DNA of 64,000 bases, from positions 735,905-799,904 of the forward strand of contig NZ_KQ948148.1 of the NCBI RefSeq assembly GCF_001513955.1. Reading direction: 5' to 3'. Each line of letters starts with the position of its first letter. Position 1 is the stretch's first letter. Both the position numbers and the translations under genes were made by a program. Below, piece after piece: positions 28,101-36,382 of this stretch. Source of the stretch: Streptomyces pseudovenezuelae. Lineage in GTDB: Bacteria > Actinomycetota > Actinomycetes > Streptomycetales > Streptomycetaceae. Under the pieces are notes generated by a model. The model was not told where the DNA came from, made no database searches, and worked only from the letters and a program-made list of their open reading frames with translations.

Positions 28101-29716
28101 ATGCCGGGCACCTCGTGCGTCTGGAGCACACCGCCGTGAGCGCGCACGATGCCCCGCACGATCGGCTCGTGCACCGGGTCTCCCCCGGCGTACGGCCCGC
28201 GCACCTCGATGCGCACGCTCTCGCCGCGCAGCGCGGCCGCGACCACGACCGTGTTGTCCATGTAACCGCCCGCGGACACGGGAGAGTTCCCGGTCGCGTC
28301 GACCCCGGCCACGTCCGCGATGAGATGCGCGAGCGCGGTCGCGAGGCGCTGGGCGTCGACCTCGGCCTCGATGGGCGGCGCGTGCACGGCGAACTGGACG
28401 CGCCCCGGCCCGATGAGCTCGACCGCGCCGTCCACACCGGCGGCGACGACCGCGTCGAGCATGACGTTCGTACGGACGACGACGTCGGTGCCCGCGTCGA
28501 GGCGCTGGTAGCCGAGGACGTTGTCGATGAGGTTGGTGATGCGGGAGTAGCCGGCCGAGAGGTGATGCAGGACCTGGTTGGCCTCGGGCCACAGCTGTCC
28601 GGCGTCGTCGGCGGCGAGCGCGGACAGTTCGCGCCGCAGTTCGTCGAGGGGCCCGCGCAAGGAGCGTCCCAGCAGCGTCAGTAGTTGGTCGTGCCGACCG
28701 GCGAGGGCCTCGTAGCGGTCCTTCTCGCGTTCCCCGAGAGCGGCGTAGCGCTCCTCGCCCGCGGCGATCTCCTCGTCGTGGCGCTCCTGGAGCTCCTCCA
28801 GCTCGGTGATGTGCTTCTGGCGCAGCGCGGTCAGCTCGGAGGCGTGCTCCTCCTCCAGCCGCTCCAGCTCCTGCGCGTGGGCCTTCTCCGCGGTGGACTT
28901 CTCGTCGGCGAGAGCGTCGTAGGGCCGCCGGTCGGTGAAGGTGAGCACGGCGCCGACGAGCTGGTCGCCGTCGCGCACGGGCGCGGTCGTCAGGTCGACC
29001 GGGACCTTGTCGCCCTTCTTTGACCACAGCACCTGCCCGCGCACCCGGTGCTTGCGTCCGGAGCGCAGGGTGTCGGCGAGCGGGGACTCCTCGTACGGGA
29101 AGGGGGTGCCGTCCGCGCGTGCGTGCAGGATGAGGTCGTGGAGCTCGCGGCCGCCGAGGTCGCTGGCCCGGTAACCCAGTATCTGAGCGGCCGCCGGGTT
29201 GACGAGCACGATCCGCCCGTCGGTGTCGGTCCCCACGACACCCTCCGAGGCGGCCCGCAGGATCATCTCGGTCTGCCGCTGCGAACGGGCCAGCTCGGCC
29301 TCGGTGTCGACGGTCCCCGTCAGATCCCGTACGACGAGCATGAGCAGTTCGTCGCCGCTGTAGCCGTAACCGTCGTAGGCCTGCTGGCCGTTCTCCAGGT
29401 TGGCGCTGGTGACCTCGACGGGGAACTCGCTGCCGTCGGTCCTGCGCGCCACCATCCGGGTCGGCTTGGTCCGCCCGCGCGGGTCCATGTGGTCGGGCCG
29501 CCGCATGGAGCCCGGGATGAGCCGTGAGTCGAAGTGGGGCAGCAGATCGAGCAGCCCGCGCCCGACCAGCGCGGTGCCCGGCGCCTCGAAGGCCTCCAGC
29601 GCGATGGTGTTGGCGTTGACGACGGTCCCATTGGCGTTGACCAGCACCAACGCGTCGGGAAGCGCGTCGAGTATGGCTGCGAGGCGAGCAGCGCCTCGGG
29701 ATGGCCTGCTGCTCAC
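25187..29716 (-). CDS. Giant PAS / histidine-kinase-like / receiver protein without phospho-acceptor His
   Basis: 1509 residues. Order: PAS (about 10-130, LDALPDALVLVNANG), PAS (about 145-265, AASEGVVGTDTDGRIV), a Glu-rich coiled coil (about 275-345), a dimerisation-like segment LLTLLGRSLRGPLDEL where the H-box His is absent, and a weak GHKL-like domain (about 430-565). Then about 630 residues of Pro/Gln/Ala/Gly low complexity, a degenerate receiver (about 1270-1370) and a receiver-like domain with VLLIEEHAEI and VVMDLMQ (about 1385-1500). Cytoplasmic, no membrane helix. Possibly a signalling scaffold. Confidence 0.85.
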   Translation of the reverse strand: MSSRPSRGAARLAAILDALPDALVLVNANGTVVNANTIALEAFEAPGTALVGRGLLDLLPHFDSRLIPGSMRRPDHMDPRGRTKPTRMVARRTDGSEFPVEVTSANLENGQQAYDGYGYSGDELLMLVVRDLTGTVDTEAELARSQRQTEMILRAASEGVVGTDTDGRIVLVNPAAAQILGYRASDLGGRELHDLILHARADGTPFPYEESPLADTLRSGRKHRVRGQVLWSKKGDKVPVDLTTAPVRDGDQLVGAVLTFTDRRPYDALADEKSTAEKAHAQELERLEEEHASELTALRQKHITELEELQERHDEEIAAGEERYAALGEREKDRYEALAGRHDQLLTLLGRSLRGPLDELRRELSALAADDAGQLWPEANQVLHHLSAGYSRITNLIDNVLGYQRLDAGTDVVVRTNVMLDAVVAAGVDGAVELIGPGRVQFAVHAPPIEAEVDAQRLATALAHLIADVAGVDATGNSPVSAGGYMDNTVVVAAALRGESVRIEVRGPYAGGDPVHEPIVRGIVRAHGGVLQTHEVPGMSGSAYVLEVPIGGGAGAVAVPGPAALEAGPQEGAPVESAPAEGGGRRRARRSSTDSFLDADVPSGTDDSVAPTGRRRRRAAGEQDQQQVSVPAQASGDDGDGSGGTGRRRGRPAEGAEGAEAGVAEGAVVMASEHGAGSAAAGTGLGGTVPPQGVPVPAGHRARQDGGEQHALPAALPAGGSAEAGRPQGQLQIAGQGPSGDGTPQQDGRRRRALAAASERAAAQEAAPRSVFALPPADADRPADGTDPTGPAQVQAQAQAPVPGQGQGQVQGQAAVPGQVPGQAHGQIPGQVAGQGPLPGQVPVASQGQVPVPGQGLLPGQIPAPGQAQVPANAQVPGPVQAPGQAPAPVPANGLAQPHPADVHGDEGRHDAVPHDQADDHTPPQPHPTNAPTGRRRRAVAQPAEATAGTPAQGVQAQAQAQAQAQAQSGQGVPAAAAGRPVPVGVPTAPAQQVPGAVPPAQFPGVAVQNATGQAGLIPQAAPAPASPLPAAPDLPAPAPGMPLPAEAPQAQVPAPAPAPAASQPWPGGHDASGAGVPVPANGAATAVPPNQAAPQPAQAPEAGQAAPPPGTPSAQPLPAEAAVAPAAPVDPNSTQGRAISVRTLGQGVPFTRQAAQVQQPGTATPPPHQSGGSGRRRKLGTRPDPAAAATPETGTRPAAEQAVSAPAQAPQPSLAGQSRLAHATEAAGRSYAIGAPDENAAEGPEPLDGPGGAVEIPDTPRPQPMDDELPPEPLDNPRRLLVWPAPDVTTQQALSDRGYRPVVVQSREEVDAQIAAFPAALFVDPLTGPITRTALQSLRQAAVASEVPIMVTAGLGQASREAAYGADPAVLLKALAPRDTEQHPPRVLLIEEHAEIALALTATLERRGMQVARAASDADAVTLAGQLRPNLVVMDLMQVHRRRAGIVDWLRANGQLNRTPLVVYTAAVDQADLPRLASGETVLFLAERSTSAEVQARIVDLLARIGTN

Positions 29717-29886
29717 GAGACGCTTCCTCCCTGTTACCGCACCTTGCCGACCGCTCGGGCCATCTTGCCAAGGGGCCCGCGACGTGTCACGCGAGGGAGT
29801 CTAAGCGCAGCGCCTGCGCGGGGGTGCCGGATGAGAGGGAGGTCGCACGACGAAGTGAAGTAGAACGTGTGACCGCCTCCCGGAGG

Positions 29887-30315
29887 CTAGGTGCCCATGC
29901 CGGGGAGGAGCGGCACGAACCGGTCCCAGCGGGCGGTCTCGCATCCGTTGCTCCGGTCGAACCGGGCGTCCACGGGTCGACCGGCCCAGGTCCCCGTGAC
30001 ATGGGCGGTGGCGGGACCGCCGTAGAGCATCGTGCAGACGCTGCCCTCGGGGACGGGGGCGAAGGTGTCGCGCCCCCACCGGGTGTTCTTGTCCAGCCCG
30101 GCGCACGCGCCCACGGGGTCGGGGTGGGTGCCGCGCGCGGGGTGACAGTCGACCTCGAAGGTCCCGTCGGCCCCGCTGCCCGCGTCCCGGACGGTGACGG
30201 TGAGGTGGTCGCCGGCCTCGGTGTACGCCGAGGCGGGGACGGGCGCCAGGGCGGCGAGGAACAGGGGGAGCGGGATCGAGCGGGCGAGCCGGCGGAACGG
30301 GGTGACGTATGACAT
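29887..30315 (-). CDS. SSI-family secreted subtilisin/trypsin inhibitor
   Basis: 142 residues with a signal peptide to about residue 30 (ASA/YTEAG). The mature part follows the Streptomyces subtilisin inhibitor pattern: FEVDCHPARGTHPDPVGACAGL, then CTMLYGG, TGTWAGRPVDARFDRSNGCETARW. Four cysteines form the two conserved disulfides. The reactive-site bond would be Met-Leu in CTMLY, a subtilisin-like specificity. Exported; it probably controls extracellular serine proteases. Confidence 0.85.
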   Translation of the reverse strand: MSYVTPFRRLARSIPLPLFLAALAPVPASAYTEAGDHLTVTVRDAGSGADGTFEVDCHPARGTHPDPVGACAGLDKNTRWGRDTFAPVPEGSVCTMLYGGPATAHVTGTWAGRPVDARFDRSNGCETARWDRFVPLLPGMGT

Positions 30316-30468
30316 GCCCTGACTAACGGCGGACGAGGCCGGACGTTGCGCGGAAGCACTTTGCCCTGCGCCCCGCCTGCCTAGTACCGTGGGAGCCGAT
30401 TGGTGGCGCGACCTTCGGCTGTGTCATCATCTGCACGCACCACTCGCGCTCGCGCGGGCGGCTGTGCT

Positions 30469-30559
30469 GGAGGCGTCGCCTAGTCCGGTCTATGGCGCCG
30501 CACTGCTAATGCGGTTTGGGACTTCAATCCCATCGAGGGTTCAAATCCCTCCGCCTCCG
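30469..30559 (+). tRNA. tRNA-Ser (anticodon GCT)
   Basis: Acceptor GGAGGCG pairs with CGCCTCC (30552-30558), discriminator G. The anticodon stem CCGCA/TGCGG holds loop CTGCTAA, anticodon GCT. Class II variable arm. Confidence 0.95.
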
Positions 30560-30571
30560 CGCAAGATCACC

Positions 30572-30600
30572 GAAGCCCCGGTCCGAGCGACCGGGGCTTC
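30572..30600 (+). terminator. Terminator hairpin after tRNA-Ser(GCT)
   Basis: GAAGCCCCGGTC and GACCGGGGCTTC form a perfect 12-bp stem with a five-base loop. Confidence 0.8.
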
Positions 30601-30768
30601 GTCGTTCCCGGCCGTTCCCGGTCGTTCCGGATCTCGCTCAGATGTACGTTTCCGCAGCTCACAACGGGTATGGCAAACGGATTTCACATGCGAGCGGCAG
30701 TCATGTAATGTTCTTCCTGTCGCCGCGAGCGGCCCGGAAGGGCAAGAAACGGCGAGAAAACAGAACAA

Positions 30769-30841
30769 GCACTCGTAGCTTAACGGATAGAGCATCTGAC
30801 TACGGATCAGAAGGTTGCAGGTTCGAATCCTGCCGAGTGCA
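30769..30841 (+). tRNA. tRNA-Arg (anticodon ACG), integration target of the AICE
   Basis: Acceptor GCACTCG pairs with CGAGTGC (30834-30840), discriminator A. The stem TCTGA/TCAGA carries loop CTACGGA, anticodon ACG. Its anticodon-loop-to-3'-end part is repeated exactly at 52177-52220, so the element supplied the present 3' half and kept the tRNA functional. Confidence 0.96.
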
Positions 30842-30843
30842 CA
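30800..30843 (+). repeat. attL (44-bp direct repeat, inside tRNA-Arg)
   Basis: Runs from CTACGGATCAG in the anticodon loop to CGAGTGCACA just past the tRNA. Identical to 52177-52220; the flanking bases differ on both sides. Confidence 0.93.
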
Positions 30844-30850
30844 GCACGTC

Positions 30851-30882
30851 AGAGGCCCTGTGGAGTGATCCACAGGGCCTCT
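30851..30882. terminator. Terminator hairpin between tRNA-Arg and int
   Basis: AGAGGCCCTGTGGA and TCCACAGGGCCTCT pair perfectly over 14 bp with a GTGA loop. It serves tRNA-Arg and probably int, which converge here. Confidence 0.8.
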
Positions 30883-30892
30883 GCTTTATGTC

Positions 30893-30914
30893 TTGACGGC
30901 AGTGTTTGACGGCA
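30893..30914. repeat. Left arm-type repeats (TTGACGGCA x2)
   Basis: TTGACGGCA occurs at 30893-30901 and 30906-30914, 50 bp inside attL. The same word recurs 78-107 bp inside attR, so these are good candidates for integrase or Xis arm sites. Confidence 0.6.
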
Positions 30915-30932
30915 ACCGCCTTTGGAAGTCGA

Positions 30933-32216
30933 TCAGACGGCTACCGGGACACCGGCCGCGCCGTCGTCATCGTCCGGGTCGTTGCCGTCACCCCTTAGAG
31001 CATCCCCGACGCGATCGAACGCGGAGCGCTGCGAATCGAGCCGTACGAACGTGTAGATGTCCATGGTCACGCGGATCGAACTGTGGCCGAGGACTTCCAT
31101 GATCATGCGGGCGTCGGCGCCCTGTTCGTGGAGGAGCGAGGCGCAGGTGTGTCGAAGGTCGTGGAAGCGGACCTTGCGGACGCCGGCCCGTAGGGACAGC
31201 GCCTCGAAGGAGCGGTTCAGGTTGCGTGGCTCGATCGGGGTCCCGTTCTTCGTCGTGAAGACCAGACCGTGCCCCGTCCCCTTCCAGTTGTCGCCCGCAC
31301 TCTTCCGATCGGCGACTTGCTGGGCGCGCTGAGCACGGAGCGCCGTCACGCACTCGGACGGCAGGGCCACGCGTCGCGCCGAGCGCTGCGTCTTCGGAGC
31401 CACGATCAGCAGCTCACCGCCGACCCGCTGTAGAGCCTGTCGGACGGTGAGGACGCCGTCGTGAAGGTCGAGATCCGACCAGCGCAGGCCCAGCAGCTCA
31501 CCGCGACGCAGGCCGATGCGCACCGCCAGCTCGTACGCGGCCCAAAGCCGGTTGTCACGAGCCGCCGCCAGGAGCTGACGGCCCTCCTTGACCGTCAGTG
31601 GTTCGATCTCGCGCTTCGTTCCCATGCTCAGCTCCACGTTCCGAGCCACGTTGCGGGGCAACTCGTCTTCTCGTACGGCGTGCTGGAGAGCGGCACGCAT
31701 GATCACCAGCAGAAAGCGCACAGTACGGTCCGAGGGGAGTTTCTTGCAGCACTTACCGAGGGCGCAGCAGCGCCGCTTGTGCTCCGGACGCTTCTTGTCC
31801 TTGCCCTGCGCGCAGCACTGGCAGGTGACGGCCGTCTTCGCGAGGAAGGCGCGGATGTCGCGGGCGGTCAGCCGGACCAGCTTCTTCCGGCCGAACTCCG
31901 TGGTGACGTAGTTGCGAACGAGCGATTCGTAGTTGACGTAGGTCGTCCGGCGGACCTTGCCCTGCGCAACGTTCGTCAGCCAGTAGGCCAGATACTCGGC
32001 AATCGTCATCTTGTTGGTGGCGACCGGGAGCCCACTGAGGGAGTTCGCCTTGAGCTTGGTGAGCTTCTCGTGGGCGTCATCCCAGGTCTTGCCGTAGACG
32101 CTGCGCCGCTTGTATGTGCCGTCTGTCGTGAGGACGTACGCGCTTCCCTCCCAACGACCGTCCTTGCGCAGGTAGATGGTGCCCTCGTTGTTGGCGTTCT
32201 TCTTCGACTGGGCCAT
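30933..32216 (-). CDS. int: AICE tyrosine integrase
   Basis: 427 residues from ATG 32216. AP2-like arm-binding N-terminus (GTIYLRKDGRWEGSAYV), core-binding domain, then the catalytic domain with Arg in RIGLRRGELLGLRW, HDLRHTCAS, LGHSSIRVTMDIYTF holding the active Tyr. A cysteine-rich insert (CQCC ... RRCC ... KCCKK, about residues 137-165) may bind zinc and is seen in other AICE integrases. It overlaps the xis stop by one base (TGATG). It should recombine the tRNA-Arg att sites. Confidence 0.95.
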   Translation of the reverse strand: MAQSKKNANNEGTIYLRKDGRWEGSAYVLTTDGTYKRRSVYGKTWDDAHEKLTKLKANSLSGLPVATNKMTIAEYLAYWLTNVAQGKVRRTTYVNYESLVRNYVTTEFGRKKLVRLTARDIRAFLAKTAVTCQCCAQGKDKKRPEHKRRCCALGKCCKKLPSDRTVRFLLVIMRAALQHAVREDELPRNVARNVELSMGTKREIEPLTVKEGRQLLAAARDNRLWAAYELAVRIGLRRGELLGLRWSDLDLHDGVLTVRQALQRVGGELLIVAPKTQRSARRVALPSECVTALRAQRAQQVADRKSAGDNWKGTGHGLVFTTKNGTPIEPRNLNRSFEALSLRAGVRKVRFHDLRHTCASLLHEQGADARMIMEVLGHSSIRVTMDIYTFVRLDSQRSAFDRVGDALRGDGNDPDDDDGAAGVPVAV

Positions 32217-32398
32217 CAGGCGGCTTCCTGTTCGGTACGGAGGGAGATGTACGAGTCCACGGCGGCTTCGCTGATGCGTCGGCAGCGGCCGATCTTGAAG
32301 GAGGCGAGTTCGCGGGAGCGGATCAGGTCGTGGACCTTCCAGCGGCTGATGCCGAGACGCTCGGCGACCTGGTCCACGGTGAGCACGGCCGTCGTCAT
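32216..32398 (-). CDS. xis: Excisionase, MerR-like winged helix
   Basis: 60 residues starting MTTAVLTVDQVAERLGISRW. A helix-turn-helix of the excisionase family (VAERLGISRWKVHDLIRSRE). It starts within the stop of the replication gene (ATGA) and ends within the int start, so rep, xis and int are one coupled unit as in pSAM2. It should direct the integrase to excision. Confidence 0.9.
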   Translation of the reverse strand: MTTAVLTVDQVAERLGISRWKVHDLIRSRELASFKIGRCRRISEAAVDSYISLRTEQEAA

Positions 32399-33858
32399 GC
32401 AGGCAGCAGCCCTTCCTGTTTGGCGCGTTGGGTGAGGGCGATGTCGTGGCGGACCTGGGCAGCGAGGAGTTCTTCGCCGGGGCTGTAGCCACTGCTGAGG
32501 TAGGTCCAGGAGGAAGCAGTGACGAGGGTGGTGTTCTCGTCCTCGACGGGGAGGCCGGCCCGGATGCGGGCGGCTTCGGCCTGAGCCGTTCGCCAGGCGC
32601 GGCGTACATCGCGGAGTGCGCCCAGGGTGGTCGAGTAGGCGCGCGACTTGCTGGAGAAGTGGCCGCGGAAGCCGAGCATGTGAGCCCACTTCCAGAGCTT
32701 GAGGTGGGCGAACTCGGGGAGGTGGCCGAGGGCCCAGGCGGTGCGGATCATCTGCCGGGCGTGCTGCTGGACGGGGAGGTCTGTGAGGGGTTCGGCTTGG
32801 CCGGTGCCGTCGCAGTCGGCGCACAGGTCGCGGAATCCGTCCGGGCCGCGTACGTAGCCGCGTCCGACGCAGGGGCGGCATACGAGGGTGCGGTCCACGG
32901 TGCCCGCGCCTTCGGCGTTCTTGGTCGCGTACTTGGCCACGTATCCGGCGACCTTGGCATCCGTGAGTTCGCCGTCCCCCAAGGCGGAGATCTGGTCCAC
33001 CTTGAAGCGGTCGCCCCACCGGATGATGCGTTCGCCGACCGCGTCCGACTCGACCGTGAGCCGGGCCCGCTCGACCGCCAGGCCGACGGCGACCCGGAGG
33101 GTATCGAAGGTTGCCCAGGCCGGGGGCGAGGTGGTGTGGCCATCGGGCCCGTCGAAGCGGACGACCGCGTGGAAGTGGACCAGGCCGCGTTGTTGGTATT
33201 CGGCGACCTTGGCGAAGGAGACGCGGAGAGCCGCGTTGAGTGCCTTCTGCGTCATGCTGAGGTGTTCGGCGAGGGCGCGGCGCAGGTAGGTGGTGAAGCG
33301 TGCCCACAGAGCCCCGGCGTGAGCGTTCCACAACACGGCCCCGGCATAGTCGTAGCTCGTTGGACGGAGTGGGGTGCCGAGTTCGGGAGCGTCCTGGAGG
33401 TGGCTCTCGCCGCATGCGCAGGGGCGGGGCTTGCCCGCGTCGGTCGTCGGACGGTTGTGGACGGGGCCGAAGGACGGGGCGGTGAGGGTGACGAATGCAC
33501 GAGGGTGGTCGCGGACGGCTTCGGCGACGTTCTTGCCGCCGGACAGTCCGGCCTTGATCAGGTGGTAGGTGTCGGCCGCGTAGACGCGGGAGCAGGAGGG
33601 GCAGCGGGAGGCGCGGCGGTTGCCGCAGGTGGTGAGGAGGCGTCCGGAGGGTTCGTCCTCGGAGCGGTAGGAGCGGACCACTTGCTTGGTGGTCTGGTCG
33701 GTGGTGACTGTCCAGCCGTGCAGGTTGACGGGACTGGTGCAGCCGCGAAGGTCGCGGATCTGTTCGGCGACTCGGTCGAAGTCGTCCGTGTTGGCCAGTT
33801 CGACCAGGTGCCGCAGGCCGGGGCTGATGACGTGGCGCAGGTCGAGGGGGCGGCGCAT
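32395..33858 (-). CDS. Replication initiator protein (RepSA-like, rolling circle)
   Basis: 487 residues starting MRRPLDLRHVISPGLRHLV. Matches AICE replication initiators: a zinc-like CGNRRASRCPSCSRVYAADT near the N-terminus, the VHFHAVVRFDG segment typical of the HUH/rolling-circle metal motif, and a second Cys cluster (CRPCVGRGY ... CADCDGTG). It should nick the element's double-strand origin after excision. The longer upstream frame to 34092 overlaps the next gene and I reject it. Confidence 0.88.
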   Translation of the reverse strand: MRRPLDLRHVISPGLRHLVELANTDDFDRVAEQIRDLRGCTSPVNLHGWTVTTDQTTKQVVRSYRSEDEPSGRLLTTCGNRRASRCPSCSRVYAADTYHLIKAGLSGGKNVAEAVRDHPRAFVTLTAPSFGPVHNRPTTDAGKPRPCACGESHLQDAPELGTPLRPTSYDYAGAVLWNAHAGALWARFTTYLRRALAEHLSMTQKALNAALRVSFAKVAEYQQRGLVHFHAVVRFDGPDGHTTSPPAWATFDTLRVAVGLAVERARLTVESDAVGERIIRWGDRFKVDQISALGDGELTDAKVAGYVAKYATKNAEGAGTVDRTLVCRPCVGRGYVRGPDGFRDLCADCDGTGQAEPLTDLPVQQHARQMIRTAWALGHLPEFAHLKLWKWAHMLGFRGHFSSKSRAYSTTLGALRDVRRAWRTAQAEAARIRAGLPVEDENTTLVTASSWTYLSSGYSPGEELLAAQVRHDIALTQRAKQEGLLPA

Positions 33859-34009
33859 GAGTGGCGGAGAGTCCTTTCTGGCACGAGGGTGGGCCTGCGG
33901 GCAGCAGCGATTCAGTGCGCTCGGGCTGCTGCCCGCAGGCATGGCAGGTCGGGCCCAGGGGTGGGCGGCGGTGGGAAGTGCCGGAGAGGCCGGCGAAGGG
34001 GAGCAGCCG

Positions 34010-34708
34010 CTACAGAGCGGCGTGCAACGCGGTGGCCATGGGCAGGCCGATCCCGAGTCGCGTTTTGAGCTGGGCTGCCGTGATCGGTTCACCGTGCTCG
34101 GTGTGGTGAGACGTTGCGATGGAGCGTGCTTCGGTCAGCAGCGGCTCAGGAACCTTGATTGCGGGTGAAGCGGGAGCCGGGGCGATCTGAGGAGCGACCG
34201 AGGCCGGGGCAGGAACGGTGAGCGGCACCGCAGGACGGGAGACGTCGGAAGTCGTCTCAGGCTCCGACCCGATCGCGTTCGGCAGGGGAGTTGATGCGGC
34301 GGGGCGCGCAACAGTGTGGAAGGCGCGCAGGAGCTGCGGGCCGACGGTGCCCCAGCCGAGGAGGAGCAGCGGGGCGACCGCGTCGACGGCGGCACGGCCG
34401 TAGTGTCCGGCGACGATCGGTTCGGCGACGTTGAGGGCGAGGGTCAGCAGTCCGGAGAAGTGCATGAGGCGCGTGGCAGACGTCATCTGCTCTGCTGGGA
34501 GACCGCGTAGAGAGAGGTAGCGGAGTGCGACCAGGAGGCCGACCACGGATAGGTCCACCATCGGGGCGATGAGCGGTGCGATCGGGCGGGGCACGCCGAG
34601 GCGCAGGGCGAGGGACCAGACGTTGCCGAAGGAGAAGACGAATGCCAGCGCGGCAATGACGATCATGACGGCGGTGATGGTGCGCTGTGTGATCCGGTCT
34701 TCTGCCAT
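34010..34708 (-). CDS. DUF2637 membrane protein (Spd-like, AICE)
   Basis: 232 residues. Four hydrophobic segments in the first 125 residues (AVMIVIAALAFVFSFGNVWSL is the first), then a Pro/Ala linker and a small C-terminal helical domain (EPITAAQLKTRLGIGLPMATAL) that resembles a winged helix. DUF2637 proteins accompany the transfer gene of AICEs and streptomycete plasmids, where Spd proteins help intramycelial spread. It starts 58 bp after the transfer gene on the same strand. Confidence 0.82.
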   Translation of the reverse strand: MAEDRITQRTITAVMIVIAALAFVFSFGNVWSLALRLGVPRPIAPLIAPMVDLSVVGLLVALRYLSLRGLPAEQMTSATRLMHFSGLLTLALNVAEPIVAGHYGRAAVDAVAPLLLLGWGTVGPQLLRAFHTVARPAASTPLPNAIGSEPETTSDVSRPAVPLTVPAPASVAPQIAPAPASPAIKVPEPLLTEARSIATSHHTEHGEPITAAQLKTRLGIGLPMATALHAAL

Positions 34709-34766
34709 GAGTGTTCACCTCCTCTCCTGAGGTATCAGGGACGTGCGAGGGCGTACGTCGGGCTGG

Positions 34767-36173
34767 TCAGGCGTCGAGCTTCGTAAGATCCACATCCGCC
34801 ATGCGAGGGCCGAGGACGGCTTCCAGGAGGGCGTACGGGTGGGTGGTCAGGTCGGCCGTTTCTTCGGCTATCCGAGCCGCTTCCGTGTCGGGTACGTAGG
34901 GCGTACGGATGCGGGTGAAGCCGGGTTGCGACTGGTGGTTCATCGACGCGACGCCGACGTAGGTGGGGTCCTGGAGGTTGATCGGGTTGGCGTCCGGCCA
35001 TTCCCGGATCTCGTCGCCGAGAGCGGCCACGGCGGCTTCGGCGGTCTTCTGAGCGAAGCTCAGACCTACGGGGCAGACGTCGCGGATGAAGGTGGGGATC
35101 GCGTCGCCGGTGGACTTCTGAGTGGTGAGGATGACGAGTAGTCCCACGGACCGGCCCTTTTTAACCAGGTCTTCCACGAGCCGGGCGTTCTCGGCGGCGA
35201 GCGCGGCCAGCTTCTTCGTCTGCTGGTCGCTGCCCTTGTGGTCGCGGAAGTAGGTGTGTGCTTCGTCGATGATCAGTACGACGAGGGGCCAGCTCTCGGA
35301 GGGGCCGATGTCCCACATGGACTTCACGCCGAGCACGTGGCGCACCGACGCCGACCGGGCGCGGCGGAGCTCCACCAGGTGCCGGAACAGCTTGTTGGCC
35401 TCTTCCAGGTCATCCCCCACGAAGGCGAACATGCGCTGTACCCAGTCCGCGTAGTCGCCTTCATAGGCAGCCGACACCTTGCCGTCCGCGCAGGCGAACT
35501 GCACCGCAGGCGAGGGCGCCCAGTCGGAGAGGAGCCGGTTGATCAGGCTGGTCTTGCCGAAGCCGGGTAGGCCGGCCACGGTCACGCCGGGCACCTGAGT
35601 GAGGTTCACGGACACGGGCTGTGCGTACTCGTCCAGGCCCAGATCCCACTGGGCTGTCTCCTCCGGTGGCTCACCCGTGGGGTGGTGCTCGGTGGGAAAC
35701 TTCAGCGGATCCAGTCGCACACCCCGGATGAGGACCTGCCCAGGACTGTCCTGGGTGACCGCCACTCGCGTGCACCGCCAGGCGTCCGCTAGGTGTGGAC
35801 CCGCCTTCTGGAATTGCTGCAGCCCTACGCCAGGCAGGCACTGCGCCCGAGCGATCACTCCGTACGCGTCGTGCTTCACCTTCAGGGAGGGGATGAGGAC
35901 GCGCGGCTTGATGGGCTTGCCGTTCGTGTTCGCCAGCGACGCCAGCGCGGTCGGGGTCTTGTCCGTGGCGGACAGCTTGAGCATGGGTGCGAGCCGCTTC
36001 CAGCCCCACCGCACGCGAATGGCCTGCCGTATGGACTGCCGGGTCATGGCATCGGCGCGAACGTAGCGGACCACCCACCAGACTGCCCATCCGACAAGCA
36101 CGGCGAGCGCGAGGGCGACGACGAGCGGGACGTGACCGAAGATGCCTTCCGCCGGGGGGTTCGGATCCTTCAT
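34767..36173 (-). CDS. FtsK/SpoIIIE-type conjugal DNA translocase (TraB/TraSA-like)
   Basis: 468 residues. One N-terminal membrane helix pair (VPLVVALALAVLVGWAVWWVV), then an FtsK-like ATPase: Walker A in AGLPGFGKTSL (about 225-235), Walker B in LVVLIIDEAHTYF. In Streptomyces this single protein forms a hexameric pore and moves double-stranded element DNA between hyphae after binding clt repeats. Its start overlaps the next upstream gene by ATGA. Confidence 0.92.
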   Translation of the reverse strand: MKDPNPPAEGIFGHVPLVVALALAVLVGWAVWWVVRYVRADAMTRQSIRQAIRVRWGWKRLAPMLKLSATDKTPTALASLANTNGKPIKPRVLIPSLKVKHDAYGVIARAQCLPGVGLQQFQKAGPHLADAWRCTRVAVTQDSPGQVLIRGVRLDPLKFPTEHHPTGEPPEETAQWDLGLDEYAQPVSVNLTQVPGVTVAGLPGFGKTSLINRLLSDWAPSPAVQFACADGKVSAAYEGDYADWVQRMFAFVGDDLEEANKLFRHLVELRRARSASVRHVLGVKSMWDIGPSESWPLVVLIIDEAHTYFRDHKGSDQQTKKLAALAAENARLVEDLVKKGRSVGLLVILTTQKSTGDAIPTFIRDVCPVGLSFAQKTAEAAVAALGDEIREWPDANPINLQDPTYVGVASMNHQSQPGFTRIRTPYVPDTEAARIAEETADLTTHPYALLEAVLGPRMADVDLTKLDA

Positions 36174-36382
36174 GTGCGCTTCTCCAACGGGTTGTAGAGG
36201 AAGGCCCCGAGGGCTGTTTCGAGGGCCGCCCGATCCGCCGGGCGGTCGAGGCGGGGGTAGCCGTAGCCGACGAGCACAGCCGCCACCGAGGTCACGAGTG
36301 ATTCGGTGAACCGGGCATCCGGCCCGGCGTGAGGCAGCGGGTAGCTGCGCTCAGCGCCGGACCGGGAAGTGGTGCCGCTCAC
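36170..36382 (-). CDS. Small AICE protein of unknown function
   Basis: 70 residues, ATGA-coupled to both neighbours (36170-36173 and 36379-36382). The centre, TESLVTSVAAVLVGYGYPRL, is a moderately hydrophobic helix; no clear domain. Its place between tra and another small gene is common in AICEs, so it probably assists transfer. Confidence 0.75.
   Translation of the reverse strand: MSGTTSRSGAERSYPLPHAGPDARFTESLVTSVAAVLVGYGYPRLDRPADRAALETALGAFLYNPLEKRT

Noticed and set aside
24884-28684. Plus-strand open frame of 1266 codons
   Set aside because: It is the shadow of the minus-strand kinase-like gene; composition is Arg/Gly/His-rich and the PAS and receiver domains are on the other strand.
27495-29771. 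Minus-strand open frame of 758 codons
   Set aside because: Frame-shifted shadow of the PAS/receiver protein, extremely Arg-rich.
32428-34068. Plus-strand open frame of 546 codons in the AICE
   Set aside because: Antisense shadow of the replication initiator; Gly/Val/Ala-rich without motifs.
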